A DNA stretch of 64,000 bases from Protopterus annectens (taxonomy: Eukaryota; Chordata; Ceratodontiformes; Protopteridae). Below the pieces are notes generated by a model that was not told the DNA's origin, did not search any database, and saw only the letters and a list, made by a program, of their open reading frames with translations. The stretch is taken from positions 510,661,823 through 510,725,822 of the forward strand of contig NC_056745.1 of the NCBI RefSeq assembly GCF_019279795.1. Reading direction: 5' to 3'. Shown piece after piece: positions 47,150 to 57,454 of this stretch; positions within the stretch are counted from its first letter, which is position 1, and each line of letters begins with the position of its first letter. A program made the translations under genes and the position numbers.

Positions 47150-47670
47150 CTTCTTCTAGGGAATATACTGCCTCTTCGGCTGCACAGATCTTGGGGCCAG
47201 CTCAGAGTGGTATTCAAGTCGCAAGTTTACTGTTTCCTTGGCTCCACAGTCCTCAGAACAGAAGGAGAGTAGTTTTTGGTGGTGCAGACAATTTCATCGG
47301 CTCCGATGCCTTTGGAGCCGACTTGGAGCAGTACAGCAAGTGAGTTAAACCATTTCATCGGCTCCATGGTCTCAGAGCCGACTGAAAGTGGTATCTCAGT
47401 TGTACTATTTGTCTCTCCGACTCTCTGGTCATGGAGCCATATGAGAGCAGACCTTTGAAGTTGCAGATGTTACGTACTCCTATCTTACCAACATTCTTTA
47501 CGCATAGTCAGTCTCTTCGGCCCCGATGATCTCGGAGCCAACTTGGGGCAGTATTGCAAGTGATTTAATCCATCTCATTTGCTCCGTGGATTTCGGAGCT
47601 GACTGAGAGCGGTACTGAAGTTGTACTATCTGCCTCTCCGACTCCCGGGTCCTTGGAGCTGTATGAGAGC
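47150..47670 (+). repeat. Tandem hairpin array in DIRS leader
   Basis: Two higher-order units of about 240 bp (starting near 47290 and 47512), each made of three monomers of about 60 bp. Each monomer carries an imperfect palindrome of the form CGGCTCC(9-10)GGAGCCG, for example TCGGCTCCGATGCC then TTTGGAGCCGAC at 47298-47323. The units share downstream words such as GGAGCAGTA..GCAAGTG and GAGCGGTA..AGTTGTACTAT. A partial unit lies at 47170 and another, after the PLE, at 49438-49465. The sequence is GC-rich against AT-rich flanks. The function is unknown. Confidence 0.75.
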
Positions 47671-47810
47671 ACACCTTTGAAATTCGTATATACAGCAACA
47701 ATCACTTCCAAGGGTAACAGAAGAAATCCAAAAGCAAAACTGGTGGAAGACACACCTCGAAAATAAGAAGTTGACCATTTATTTGAATAAAATATAATAA
47801 AAATAATGCA

Positions 47811-47865
47811 TTCCCAGTAAGCGCTTTCACATTCTACATGAATGCTTCATCAGACTGTTAAGGAA
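47811..47865 (-). ncRNA. Hammerhead-ribozyme-like motif (left arm)
   Basis: On the minus strand: CAGT, CTGATGA (47853-47847), one A, helix II GCATTC/GAATGT closing an ATGTA loop, GAAA (47828-47825), self-complementary AGCGCT as helix III, and T at the predicted cleavage position (between 47819 and 47818), then ACTG pairing with CAGT as helix I. Beyond a TTAA bulge, TTCC pairs with GGAA. All invariant core bases are present. The one extra A before helix II differs from the textbook form and may reduce activity. Confidence 0.6.
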
Positions 47866-49230
47866 ACACAGCAACAGCCACCTTTTAAATATCTTGTCAC
47901 AGTTATTTCATAGCCAATCATACATTATTATTTTAATTGGTATATTTAAATAGCATCATGTGATCGTATAGTAAAATTTATTCCTTCAATTCAGTACTTA
48001 TTCATGTGTCTGTTTAAAACTATTCTAAAATCAAAACACTATATTACCACCTAATCTCATCTAATGTACCTATCATATAAATATGTAAAAATATAAAGTA
48101 TATATGAAAAAATATATATGTGTATATGTACTCAAAAAATACATATATAAAAAACACATGAAAACATATACATACAAAAAAAAACTTATATCAGCGTTTA
48201 AAAATACGTGTGATGTATAATCTAATATGACATTCCAATACTGGAAACATGGTACAGATGCTGAGCAACAACATGTGCAATCAGTTAATACCAACATTTG
48301 TAAGTACAAAATCTAACAACTTATCATACAATATACATTTCTAGCCTAACTATCATAAAGTGCTTGGTGCTTCATATTTATTACTATAAACTAAATTAAA
48401 CATCTATCAATTTATAAATTTATTACCAACTGTCGAATTTTATTAACCTATCAATTTCATAAAAACTCTGTTTTGTATTATGTACCGTAATCAATAACAT
48501 GCAAAACCCTCTTTTGTACACCACATGTTTTTTTAGAGTTCCATGGGTCATTAACATGTTATAAGTTTTTTTGTGGTATACAAAAGAGGGTTTTGCATGT
48601 TATTGATTACGGTCCATAATACAAAACAGAGTTTTTATGAAATTGATAGGTTAATAAAATTCGACAGTTGGTAATAAATTTGTAAATTGATAGATGTTTA
48701 ATTTACTTTATAGTAATAAATATGAAGCACCAAGCACTTTATGATAGGTAGGCTAGAAATGTATATCTTATGATAAGTTGTTAGATTATGTACTTACAAA
48801 TGTTGGTATTAACTGATTGTACATGTTGTTGCTCAGCATCTGTATCATGTTTCCATTATTGGAATGTCATATTAGATTGTACATCATACATATTTTTAAA
48901 CGCTGATATAAGTATTTTAAGTATGTATATGTTTTCATGTGTTTTTTATATATGTATTTTTCGAGTACATATACACATATATATTTTTTCATATATACGT
49001 TATATTTTTACATATTTATATGATAGGTACATTAGATGAGATTAGGTGGTAATATAGTGTTTTGATTTTAGAATAGTTTTAAACAGACACATGAATAAGT
49101 ACTGAATTGAAGGAATAAATATTACTATACGATCACATGATGCTATTTAAATATACCAATTAAAATAATAATGTATGATTGGCTATGAAATAACTGTGAC
49201 AAGATATTTAAAAGATGGCTGTTGCTGTGT

Positions 49231-49286
49231 TTCCTTAACAGTCTGATGAAGCATTCATGTAGAATGTTAAAGTGCTTACTGGGAAA
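49231..49286 (+). ncRNA. Hammerhead-like motif, core mutated (right arm)
   Basis: The mirror copy of the left-arm motif. CTGATGA at 49243-49249, helix II GCATTC/GAATGT and helix I are kept, but the invariant G of GAAA is T (TAAA at 49268-49271) and helix III reads AGTGCT. It is predicted inactive. Confidence 0.6.
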
Positions 49287-49715
49287 GCGTTATTTTTGTT
49301 TTATTGTATTTTATTCAAATAAACGGTCAACTTCTTATTGTCGTGGCATGTCCTCCACCAGTTTTGCTTTTGGACACCTTTGAAATTGCACTTATGTGGT
49401 ATTATCCAGTGTTTACCTGGCTAAAACTGTCTTAATCAGCTCCACTACTCATGGAGCCGACGGGGAGCGTTGACGAGTTCGGTTGTGCTTTTTGGCAGTT
49501 TCCACTCTTAGTCAACAGAGGCTCCTGTTGTCTTGTGTGTTGCTATTCCAACAATTTCTGGTCGCTGTTGACAGTTAGCCTTTCCACTATTTATAAATTG
49601 TTGTTTTTGGCGGGGATCCGCTTGTGTTTTACTAGGACTGCAGCCTCCCTAATAGACTACCTGCTATTAGACATAGAAATTTATTATGTCATTTAGGTTT
49701 CTCCTGCGTGAGTGA

Positions 49716-49868
49716 GCTTTCCTTTCTGGTCTGTTTAAATTAGAAGACCTACCCCCTTTTTTCTCTACACTGGGCTAGGCCCATTTAAGTTAGAGGACCT
49801 AGTCCTCGTGTAACTCTTTCTGTAGGGCTAGGCCCATTTTAGTTAGAGGACCTAGTCCTCTTTCTTTC
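49716..49868 (+). repeat. DIRS leader tandem repeat before gag
   Basis: Two clear units (about 49770-49823 and 49824-49865) of GGGCTAGGCCCATTT plus AGTTAGAGGACCTAGTCCTC, and a diverged one before them (TTAGAAGACCTACCCCC). AGGACCTAGTCCT is itself a palindrome. It lies directly upstream of the gag ATG at 49908 and could act in the DIRS 5' leader. Confidence 0.75.
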
Positions 49869-49907
49869 TTCTTTCCATCTCTCTGCATTTTTTGTGTGTG
49901 TGTAATA

Positions 49908-50470
49908 ATGTCTAAGGAGAGTAAGGAGCATAAACCCTCCAAGTTCAAAAAGTGCATGAAATACTCCCGAAATATGTCTTTGACAAATGACCACAGTAGC
50001 CGTGTCTACTGCCTAGGGGCCATCCACTTGCAGGACACGTGCTTGTTCTGCCATGCTTTATCTCCTAGATTGTTACAGGAGAGAAAGAATAAACTCATAC
50101 ACAAGGGTCCATTGAAACCATCCTTTGAGGAAGCACTATCTAATCCTTCGGCTTCCTCTAAATTGGGGAAATCTAAATCTTCGAAAAGGCCTTCTCTGGC
50201 ACCGGTTGGTGTCTCGGAGCCACCTTCAAAACAGTCTGAATTTGCCTCCTGGACTCCTCCGACTTTCGGAGCCGAAGGAGAGCATCATGGTGGTATCAGA
50301 GTCGGTTACAGGTATTTTGGAACTGTTCTCTGAACCTATTGATACAACAGTTGACTCTGCTACTCAGAGCCGGTCTGTAAGCTCCATACCGGTTTCCGTA
50401 ACTATTAAGTCTCTGGTGCCCTCCAGGTCAAGATCCCCTACATTTATCCCCCCACATACCACAACCAATT
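49908..50470 (+). pseudogene. DIRS gag-like protein, N-terminal part (copy 2)
   Basis: The start was chosen at the ATG at 49908 (MSKESKEHKPSKFKKCMKYS) because copy 1 begins the same way; an in-frame ATG 12 bases upstream is less likely. A Cys/His block follows (CLGAIHLQDTCLFCHALS), then LLQERKNKLIHKGPLKPSFE, matching LAERKNKLILKG of copy 1. A Ser/Pro/Lys-rich stretch (SKSSKRPSLAPVGVSEPPSK) ends at a frameshift near 50280, after which another frame continues to 50472. The probable function is a nucleocapsid-like protein. Confidence 0.8.
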
Positions 50471-52424
50471 GAGAGTACGTTTGGTAAGGTGGGGTTCATT
50501 ATGAGTCAGTAGCCGGCTCCGCAGTCCATAACTATCCAACACTGACTTTGTAAGAATATTGGGATAATTTCTCAGAACCGGTCTATTTATCCTTACTGTC
50601 CTTCTGACCAGAAGTCTCCCATACCTACGAGATGTGACTCCCTATCATGTCATACAGATGAATCGGCAAGAAGTGAAGAGTAAGTAGTCCTGACATCTTC
50701 AGTCTACTGCTTTACCTAAATATTGTTCGCTCCATTCCAGTCGGCAGAGTCTCTCTCTCTCTCTCTCTCACCAAGATAGTTGGATCCAGGTTAAATGGTG
50801 CCTCTGGTTCAACTCTTGGTTCCACTTGTCCTTATGATGGCACTGAGGCCAAGTCCCTATTCGTCATACTTGTGGCTGTCCTCTTGTCAAGAGGGTGAGA
50901 GGGTGCCTCAAGGTTTTTGCTATTGACTTGTTCCCTTGGGATTGCCTCTACCCTGTGATCCACTGAAGTTTTTTGTGGTGGATCAAATGTTGGGAGACTC
51001 CATACAACCAGTCTCCAGAAGAGTTATCTGTTTTTTCCTTCTGTCCATTCACCATGGAAAGGTCTTGGAGGATGGAGAGATAAGGCCAAAGTATTTTTCT
51101 GCTAAGTCCATCTTTGAACATTCCTCATGGACAAACACTAGGTAAAGAACTCTCTTATTCAGTGCTCACATACTCCTTGCAGTGGAGGTATGTTTTTTTC
51201 TGCTCCTTTTAGTCATGGTCTAGTTCAGAGGACACGTTGGACTTTATTCTAGAAGTCCTGGAGGCCACCACCTTGCCTTAGCAGTCTTCTCGGTGCTGTA
51301 CTCTGACCTTGGTTTCACCATAATATCAGGGTGTCACCAATGTTATGGCACCTGTTATCTTTCACCGAAGAAGTTTAGCATTCCAGCTGTATTCCCTTTT
51401 TGGGTTGTCCCTTACCGCTTACCATGATTTTTATGCGCACAAAAATGCTCATATAGCTCCTTGAAGACAGACTTCTTCACTGGCCCATGTCATTCCTTTG
51501 GTCCCTTCAGAACCTCCCATAATGCCCTCCGGAATTCCCTTTGGTGTACATTACATGGGCAATTGACCAAGGGCCCTCATTTCTTTTTTGTACTGCAACT
51601 AATGATTCCTCGCAAATTCTATATGGGAGCATTTCCTTGGCAGGACTGTTCAAGGCATATGTAAATTTTTCTAAGCTCACCTACATATCAGTATTATAGA
51701 GATGAGAGCTATATCCCGGGTGTTGGAAGTATTTTCGTCCTTCTTCCCTCGTAGACTATTGCATTTCAGATAGGCAGCTTGTCGGTATTATGTTATATCA
51801 ATAAACAAGGCAAAGCCTCATCTTAACCTCTCTGTCAAGAAGGTATGTGACTTGGGCATGAGCGTTATCTTCTCAGGTTTTTTTTCTGGTGTCCATGTTC
51901 ATCACAGTGACGACTAGGGTTATAGCCCATTAGTCCAGCAAAGCTCTTCTGTTGCATCATGAGAGATCTCTGACAGCAAAACAGCGAAACAATTTTTTTT
52001 CGCAAGTGAGGTCACTCTTACTGCAATCCTTTGCTAATCCAATCAATGCTAAATGCAGCAGCCAAAATTTTTTCCCCTTCTTGCACGGTCTTTATTGTCT
52101 AAGGGTCTGAGCCAGTTTTACCTATAGGCAGACTTCAGGTCCCTTCTCTGTCTGTGATTTATATCCTGGTGTCTCATCATGAACTTTACACTAGGAGACT
52201 ATATTATGTTAAATGGAAAATTTCTCCATTAGGATGGAGTAGTTTAATGTTCACCCCAATTACCTTCACTGCAGTAGCTTGGGTTTTCTTCCTGTTTGAG
52301 CTCCTTCTACAAGGAATTGACGGCTGCCATTTTGGGAGTTCGATTGGCAGTTATTTGAGTCTTCCTCTAGATGCCAAGATTCTAATTCCTGTCCAAGAAC
52401 ACACAGTCGCTGTAGCCCAAAGGT

Positions 52425-52830
52425 CTGCTCCAGAAACAAGCAAAGCAAATATCTGAAAACAAAGTGGAAACCGACCACCACAATAAATGGATAAGAATAT
52501 TTAATGTAGAAAGATAAGCGCTTTCACGTGTACCAAGACACGCTTCTTCAGATCCTTACAACTGACAACTTTCAGCTCAAATATATATACAAGCCTTTCT
52601 AAAACAATCAATCTAATTAATCCAATTAAAACATGTACTTAAAAAATCATTCAGTTAAGAGTAACAATGAAAAAATGAGGATTGCTACTTGCATCTGAAT
52701 GAGGAAGTTAAAAAAGTTAAAATTCCTGTCACTTATTGTACAGAATCCTACTTTAAGGTGCCATGCTTCATAATTTCCTGATCAAGAACCTGTGATCTCT
52801 TGAAATTAAAATTGCTGTTATTCGGACAAA
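52425..52830 (-). mobile_element. PLE 3' fragment inside DIRS
   Basis: Minus-strand insertion in the tyrosine recombinase region. It contains a hammerhead-like motif at 52504-52560 followed by about 80 bp to its 3' end, the layout seen in the inverted unit at 47685-49373, but its sequence differs, so it is another PLE subfamily. The boundaries are estimated from where recombinase sequence stops and resumes. No clear target duplication was found. Confidence 0.6.
52504..52560 (-). ncRNA. Hammerhead-ribozyme-like motif (best preserved)
   Basis: On the minus strand: AAGGAT, CTGAAGA (52551-52545), one A, helix II GCGTGT/ACACGT, GAAA (52525-52522), palindromic AGCGCT (helix III), T, then ATCTTT, which pairs over all six positions with AAGGAT (one G-U) to form helix I. 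TGTA and TACA extend helix I beyond a small internal loop. Predicted cleavage lies between 52516 and 52515. Core CUGANGA and GAAA are intact. A self-complementary helix III fits a dimeric hammerhead. The extra A before helix II is shared with the other copies. Confidence 0.65.
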
Positions 52831-53417
52831 CCTTTCTGCCTTTTGAGCCTTCTCTCTCATGTTTTTCCTGAGGTTTTGTCATGTACACCCTTTGTTGGTG
52901 GCTATTGTGTCTGCCAAATGGGTGTCAGATTGCAGGCGTTGCGGGTTATACCACCTTATCTGTGGTTTTCATATCCACAAGGTGCCCCCTTGTACTAGTC
53001 CTTCCTCTCTCACTAGGACTCAGGAGTTCTTACATCATTACCATGCATCTTGACATACATAGACATTACCTTTTATTTGCAATGGATTAAAAATTGTTAG
53101 GGTTTCAGATTAATTATTCATTCTTCTCAGACCCAATTTTTGGCTTTCCAGTTTTTACTAAGTTTTCCTCTATAACTGCATTTCTAGATGAATAGATTAT
53201 CTTACCTTTCGTAGGATAAATCCTTACCCTGAATATTCTAGGGTCGGTCTACCAGATCTCAGTCTAACCTCTGCTATTTTTCTAGCAGGGCCCTACTTAT
53301 TGATATTGGTGTACCTGCTAGGTGGGCTTCTCCCCTTCCATTCAGGGTAGAGCATCTTAGTTCCACGGTACTCAGGAGTTTTTTTCCTTGAGCTATCCGA
53401 GAATGAGGAGCTAGGGA

Positions 53418-53535
53418 CGCGGTCCTATAAGTAAAGAATGAAGGTGAGATAGGACTACTTAACATAAAGAAGTTATGAACTTACCATAAAGTTCCATGTT
53501 AGTAGTCCATCTCACCCTTCATTCTTTAGGACCCG
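53418..53535 (+). repeat. DIRS copy 2 internal complementary region
   Basis: Arms 53421-53465 (GGTCCTATAAGTAAAGAATG onward) and 53496-53532 (ATGTTAGTAGTCCATCTCAC onward) are inverted copies of each other and match the outer ends of both terminal repeats. This is the diagnostic layout of DIRS elements. Confidence 0.9.
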
Positions 53536-53569
53536 CCCTTCTGCCCCCATCCTGTAAGTACCAGGAATC

Positions 53570-53570
<1 letters not shown>

Positions 53571-53622
<52 letters not shown>

Positions 53623-53640
53623 TATAATTATGCATATATC
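53571..53640. repeat. (TA)n-rich microsatellite
   Basis: TATATA runs with two short interruptions, between the internal complementary region and the right terminal repeat of DIRS copy 2. Confidence 0.95.
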
Positions 53641-53725
53641 TGCATATATATTTTATTTTCTGTTTATAGAGACTGTTGGTAGTATTGCGTTCTCTCTATA
53701 TGTTGTTATTATTTCGTCTATTAGC

Positions 53726-53910
53726 AGCAAACAAGATCTGGGGATTGTACTGGTGCACTATGGGATACCCTCTAGCCATGAGCCAATCAGAAGCTTTACA
53801 GCTTGAGAATAGGCTGAGTCAGAGCCGACATTCGGCTCCAAACCCATACGTAAAGAATGAAGGGTGAGATGGACTACTAACATGCAATGTTATAGTAAGT
53901 ACGTAACTTC
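53726..53910 (-). repeat. DIRS copy 2 right inverted terminal repeat
   Basis: Reverse complement of 46544-46702 at 53726-53885. A 25-bp extension (AATGTTATAGTAAGTACGTA onward) is absent from the left end but resembles the centre of the internal complementary region, and the outer end of DIRS copy 1. Confidence 0.9.
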
Positions 53911-54300
53911 TTTTTCTGTCTAGCATAGCCCAGTTTTTCATTATAGCAGTTTTGGGTAGAATATAAATACATGCCAGTGTAATCCTCTTCCCTTGCCAGT
54001 AGCCCCTTAGTACTACAGATTTACCATTATTATCATTTTATCGTCTTATATCACTATCAGAGCTCCACTTACAGTTAATATAAGTACTTCTCTTTTCCTT
54101 TGCCCCACATATTCATCTGAATAACTGTCCTGAAAACATTTATTCACATGTTCAGTTCTTTCCAAATGTGTCTCTTGTAGCATAGCTATTTGCACTATAC
54201 ATTTTAATATAGTTCATTGCTCTTTCTTTTTTGTGTGAGACCATTAACATTTAAAGATGATATAGAAAGTGTCAATATCTTAAAAGATATTATTCCTACA
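53911..54300 (-). pseudogene. L1-type LINE ORF2: endonuclease N-terminal part
   Basis: From the right: ILTLSISSLNVNGL (about 54290-54240) is the start block of the L1 APE endonuclease (SLNVNGL). Further left ITLACIYS (about 53985) matches the strand before the catalytic centre. It is the upstream half of the L1 interrupted at 46544-53910, and aligns with 10700-10930. Confidence 0.75.
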
Positions 54301-54308
54301 TTTTATTT

Positions 54309-54378
54309 GTTCCAGCTTTTTTGTTAAGTATCTAGTTCCAGCTTTTGTGTTAAGTATCTAGTTCCAGCTTTTGTGTTA
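54309..54378. repeat. Tandem repeat, 26-bp period
   Basis: Units at 54309-54334 and 54335-54360 plus 18 bases of a third: GTTCCAGCTTTTGTGTTAAG followed by TATCTA. Confidence 0.97.
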
Positions 54379-55439
54379 CATGCACACAGTAATGTTTGGC
54401 AAGTTGATCTTTTATGCAGTGTTTCCTGTCATATCCATTTGAGCCTATGTCAGATTTTACAAAACTTTTAGTTTTATTGAAAGCCCTCAATAAACAAAAA
54501 TATACTTCATTACACCCCTAAAACCCATTAAATTAATAATAATAATAATAATACATAAAACTATGTACATCCTCAAATACTGAAGTTTTACACTCCCAGT
54601 AGGAAAATGTGTCCTAAACTGACAGCCACACTCATAGACTTGGGTTAACCTAAAAGGAAGGTTATCCATGCTAAGACACATGATACAGACTGAGATTCTA
54701 CTAAGTGCTGTCTGATTTTGTCTTATCTTTATTGCTCTCCCAGAATGGGAAAAGACTTGAATGCATTTAGAAAACATTATCTCCTAGCCATTGAAAGAAA
54801 CCCATTGAATAAAAAAAATATTCTGTTTTTATTGCTCTTTATCAGATGACAATCAGATGCAGAGTTGCTTCTACTAACATTTCTTTATTTATTTGATACA
54901 GGAAAGCTTTATTATATTCAATGTTCTTTTATTTATTTGCTTTCTCTTACAATTTGTTACTAGATCAAGCCAAGGACCTTAATCCAGTCATTCCCCTACA
55001 CAAGAATGAAAAAAAAACATCAATTGTTCTTGTATCATAGTCTTTTGTCCAGACACTGCTTCTTTTTTTTTCACATTGCAGTGCCTACGTCTTAAAACTG
55101 AACAAAGAGAAAGAGAAAAGAAGGGGAAAAACAGGGGCATCTGTTTACTTTAGTATCCCCATTACACTTGAAAATAACTGAGAAAATATCCCCATTACAC
55201 TTGAAAATAACTGAGAAAACTTTACTTTATAGCATGCAGATTATATCATACACTATAAAAAATATTACTGTTAAGAACAACATTTTGTTTTACCTACAGT
55301 TAACTCTCTTTCTCCTTTTCCCTTTCCTAAGTGTTCCTCCAAACATTAATGACATAAAGAAGGGCATATACTTTAGAGTCCACTACAAGCTTAACAAAGT
55401 CAAAAAAGTCCAATATTTCCAGGTTTTCTTATTCTGCCA
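54379..55439. other. Spacer between L1 ORF2 and ORF1, partly unassigned
   Basis: Longer than a normal L1 intergenic gap, so it probably holds another insertion. 54470-54780 differs in composition and has an (AAT)n run at 54531-54553. A 33-bp tandem duplication lies at 55154-55219 (TATCCCCATTACACTTGAAA followed by ATAACTGAGAAAA, twice). No coding domain was recognised. Confidence 0.45.
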
Positions 55440-56760
55440 TGTTTCTCAAATAAAATTAATGGTTTGTAATCCCACATCTGCTTGTCAATTTCCAAATTGC
55501 TGGTTTTATTCCTGTTTCTCTCCATCTCCCAAATCCAGTCTGTGCTTCATTTCCAATGTACTCATGGTTCTTCTTGTCAACTTTTGTGGGGTTTTTTTTC
55601 TGTTTCTCAAGCATTTTCCATTGAAACAATGGAAAGAGTTTCACTGACACAGTCTTTTGGTGGTCTTTATTACCAGAAGGACAAGAACCAGAATTTGTTT
55701 CACAGGTCACATTTGGTTGGACAAACTTATGTATTTCCTCCTTAACATGTTCTGTATCAAAATGATTTTGTCCCTCCAGGAAAGAATATTCTGAAGATAG
55801 CTGGGTGCAGCAGTTTGAATCTCATGCCTGCTTGTTGACATTCCCTGATTAGTGGTATAAATTTACTCCTTTTCTGACTGATGTACAGGGAATATTCATT
55901 TTCCACAAATACTCTACTGTCTCCCACTTTTAGTACTTTGTCCTTCTGCCACAGTTTTGTCAAAATCAACTCCTTCTGCTGTTAGGATTGCATCTTTACC
56001 ATTAAAGGTCCACATTACTTTCTCATAGCCAGGTTTGGATCATACACACGATGTGCCCTTTCAATTAACAACTCCTGCTGTGGATTACAAGTCCAGTTGC
56101 TTATTTGTGTTTTCAGAAAATTAATATAATCTGTTCCTTCTAGCTTCTCTGCTACAGCAGAAAATCTCAGGTTTTCCTACATGCTCTGTCCTCTAATTCT
56201 ATTATTTTTGGAAACATCTCTTCTTGAGCAGTCATATTCAGCCAGTCTTTTCTCCATTCTGATTTTTGATTTTTCTAGTTTTTGTCACCTCATCTGTTTA
56301 AAGCATCCTCCATTTTCCAGCCTTTTGTTATTTGAGTTGCTATTCTCCTTCACTGTTTTGTTTATTTTAATCAGCTCTCAGTACATTTGACTTATTTTTT
56401 CCTCTAGGTTACTGGAAGTCATGTCTTGCCCAAAGCTGGAGCTTGCATTGCTTTTTGCTGAACAGCTGCAGAATTCTTCTCAGAGTTTTTCCTCACCTTT
56501 TGTGATTGATTTTCTTTTAGGTTCTCTAAATGTCTTTTTTGCTGACATCCAGGCAGTGCACTTACTAGCCAGTTACTGAAATTTACCCAAAAATACGAGT
56601 TTACTGTCTAACTCTTCTGCGTTTCTGTTTTCATACTGGGAGAGTTGAAATTAAGCTATTACTCAATGTGCAAACATCTTGGAAGTCTCATTGATAACTA
56701 TTCTTAGCATAAAATAGTATGCAGATTGTAAAGACCTAATCAGGTGTTAGTAGATGGCTC
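55440..56760 (-). pseudogene. L1-type LINE ORF1 protein
   Basis: L1 ORF1 is an RNA-binding, coiled-coil chaperone. At 55757-55969 a 70-codon frame reads DKVLKVGDSRVFVENEYSLY, then KRSKFIPLIRECQQAGMRFK and LLHPAIFRIFFPGG, matching the C-terminal half of Transposase_22-type ORF1 proteins. 55456-55710 follows with NEAQTGFGRWRE. The upstream part (56150-56560) is rich in Lys, Glu and Asn in broken frames (ELIKINKTVKENSN), fitting a coiled coil. It lies upstream of the endonuclease at 53911-54300 in the same orientation, so both belong to one L1. Confidence 0.75.
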
Positions 56761-57351
<591 letters not shown>

Positions 57352-57454
57352 CATTTGGATGGGCAAAATGTGAATCTCAAAAGGGAAGGAAATAGAAAAT
57401 ATTTTCTTATATTTCATATGTATAAATGTTCATCTTAGACATTTGATAAAAATG

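Larger units (their letters stand above)
47685..49373. mobile_element. Inverted-repeat Penelope-like unit, 1.69 kb
   Basis: Two arms, 47727-48525 and 48572-49374, are reverse complements of each other at high identity with a 46-bp spacer. Each arm has a hammerhead-like motif and then about 110 bp to its outer end (..CCACCAGTTTTGCTTTTGG). The unit is flanked by a perfect 14-bp target duplication, ACACCTTTGAAATT at 47671-47684 and 49374-49387, whose DIRS context continues on both sides. Both 3' ends point outward. No protein-coding domain was recognised in the arms; they look like PLE 3' regions (pLTR-like). PLEs are known to insert with inverted or direct partial copies. Confidence 0.8.
50475..53417 (+). 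pseudogene. DIRS RT/RNase H/tyrosine recombinase remains (copy 2)
   Basis: No long frame survives. The RNase H start is visible at 51590-51670 (MGAFPWQDCSRHM, parallel to LGAFPGKDCPRHL of copy 1). SINKQGKASS at about 51800-51830 parallels YINKQGRTRS. The tyrosine recombinase N-terminal domain is readable at 52154-52400 (ELYTRRLYYVKWKI, LFELLLQG), then a PLE insertion (about 52425-52830) interrupts it, and LLVAIVSAKWVSDCRRC (52887-52940) resumes the catalytic domain. The RT palm between 50500 and 51450 could not be read. A (CT)n run lies at 50749-50769. Confidence 0.7.
46544..53910 (+). mobile_element. DIRS retrotransposon (copy 2) with nested PLE insertions
   Basis: Both inverted terminal repeats (46544-46702, 53726-53885 plus a 25-bp extension) and the internal complementary region (53418-53535) are present, as expected for DIRS. 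The interior holds a tandem hairpin array, a leader repeat, gag (49908), remains of RT/RNase H and tyrosine recombinase. Subtracting the 1.7-kb and about 0.4-kb PLE insertions leaves about 5.3 kb. It interrupts a minus-strand L1 in its endonuclease, without a visible target duplication, as known for DIRS. The coding part is more decayed than in copy 1. Confidence 0.88.

Noticed and set aside
48480..48600. Palindrome centre as a replication origin or cruciform regulatory site
   Set aside because: The 14-bp duplication shows that the palindrome is an insertion; nothing else supports such a role.
48788..49039. Cys-rich 83-codon frame with a mirror copy at 48073-48309
   Set aside because: The two frames are similar only because the inverted arms are similar; stops and low-complexity Tyr/Ile content argue against a protein.
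55168..55647. 159-codon plus-strand frame
   Set aside because: Antisense to L1 ORF1 and AT-rich; the minus strand carries the recognisable ORF1 sequence.
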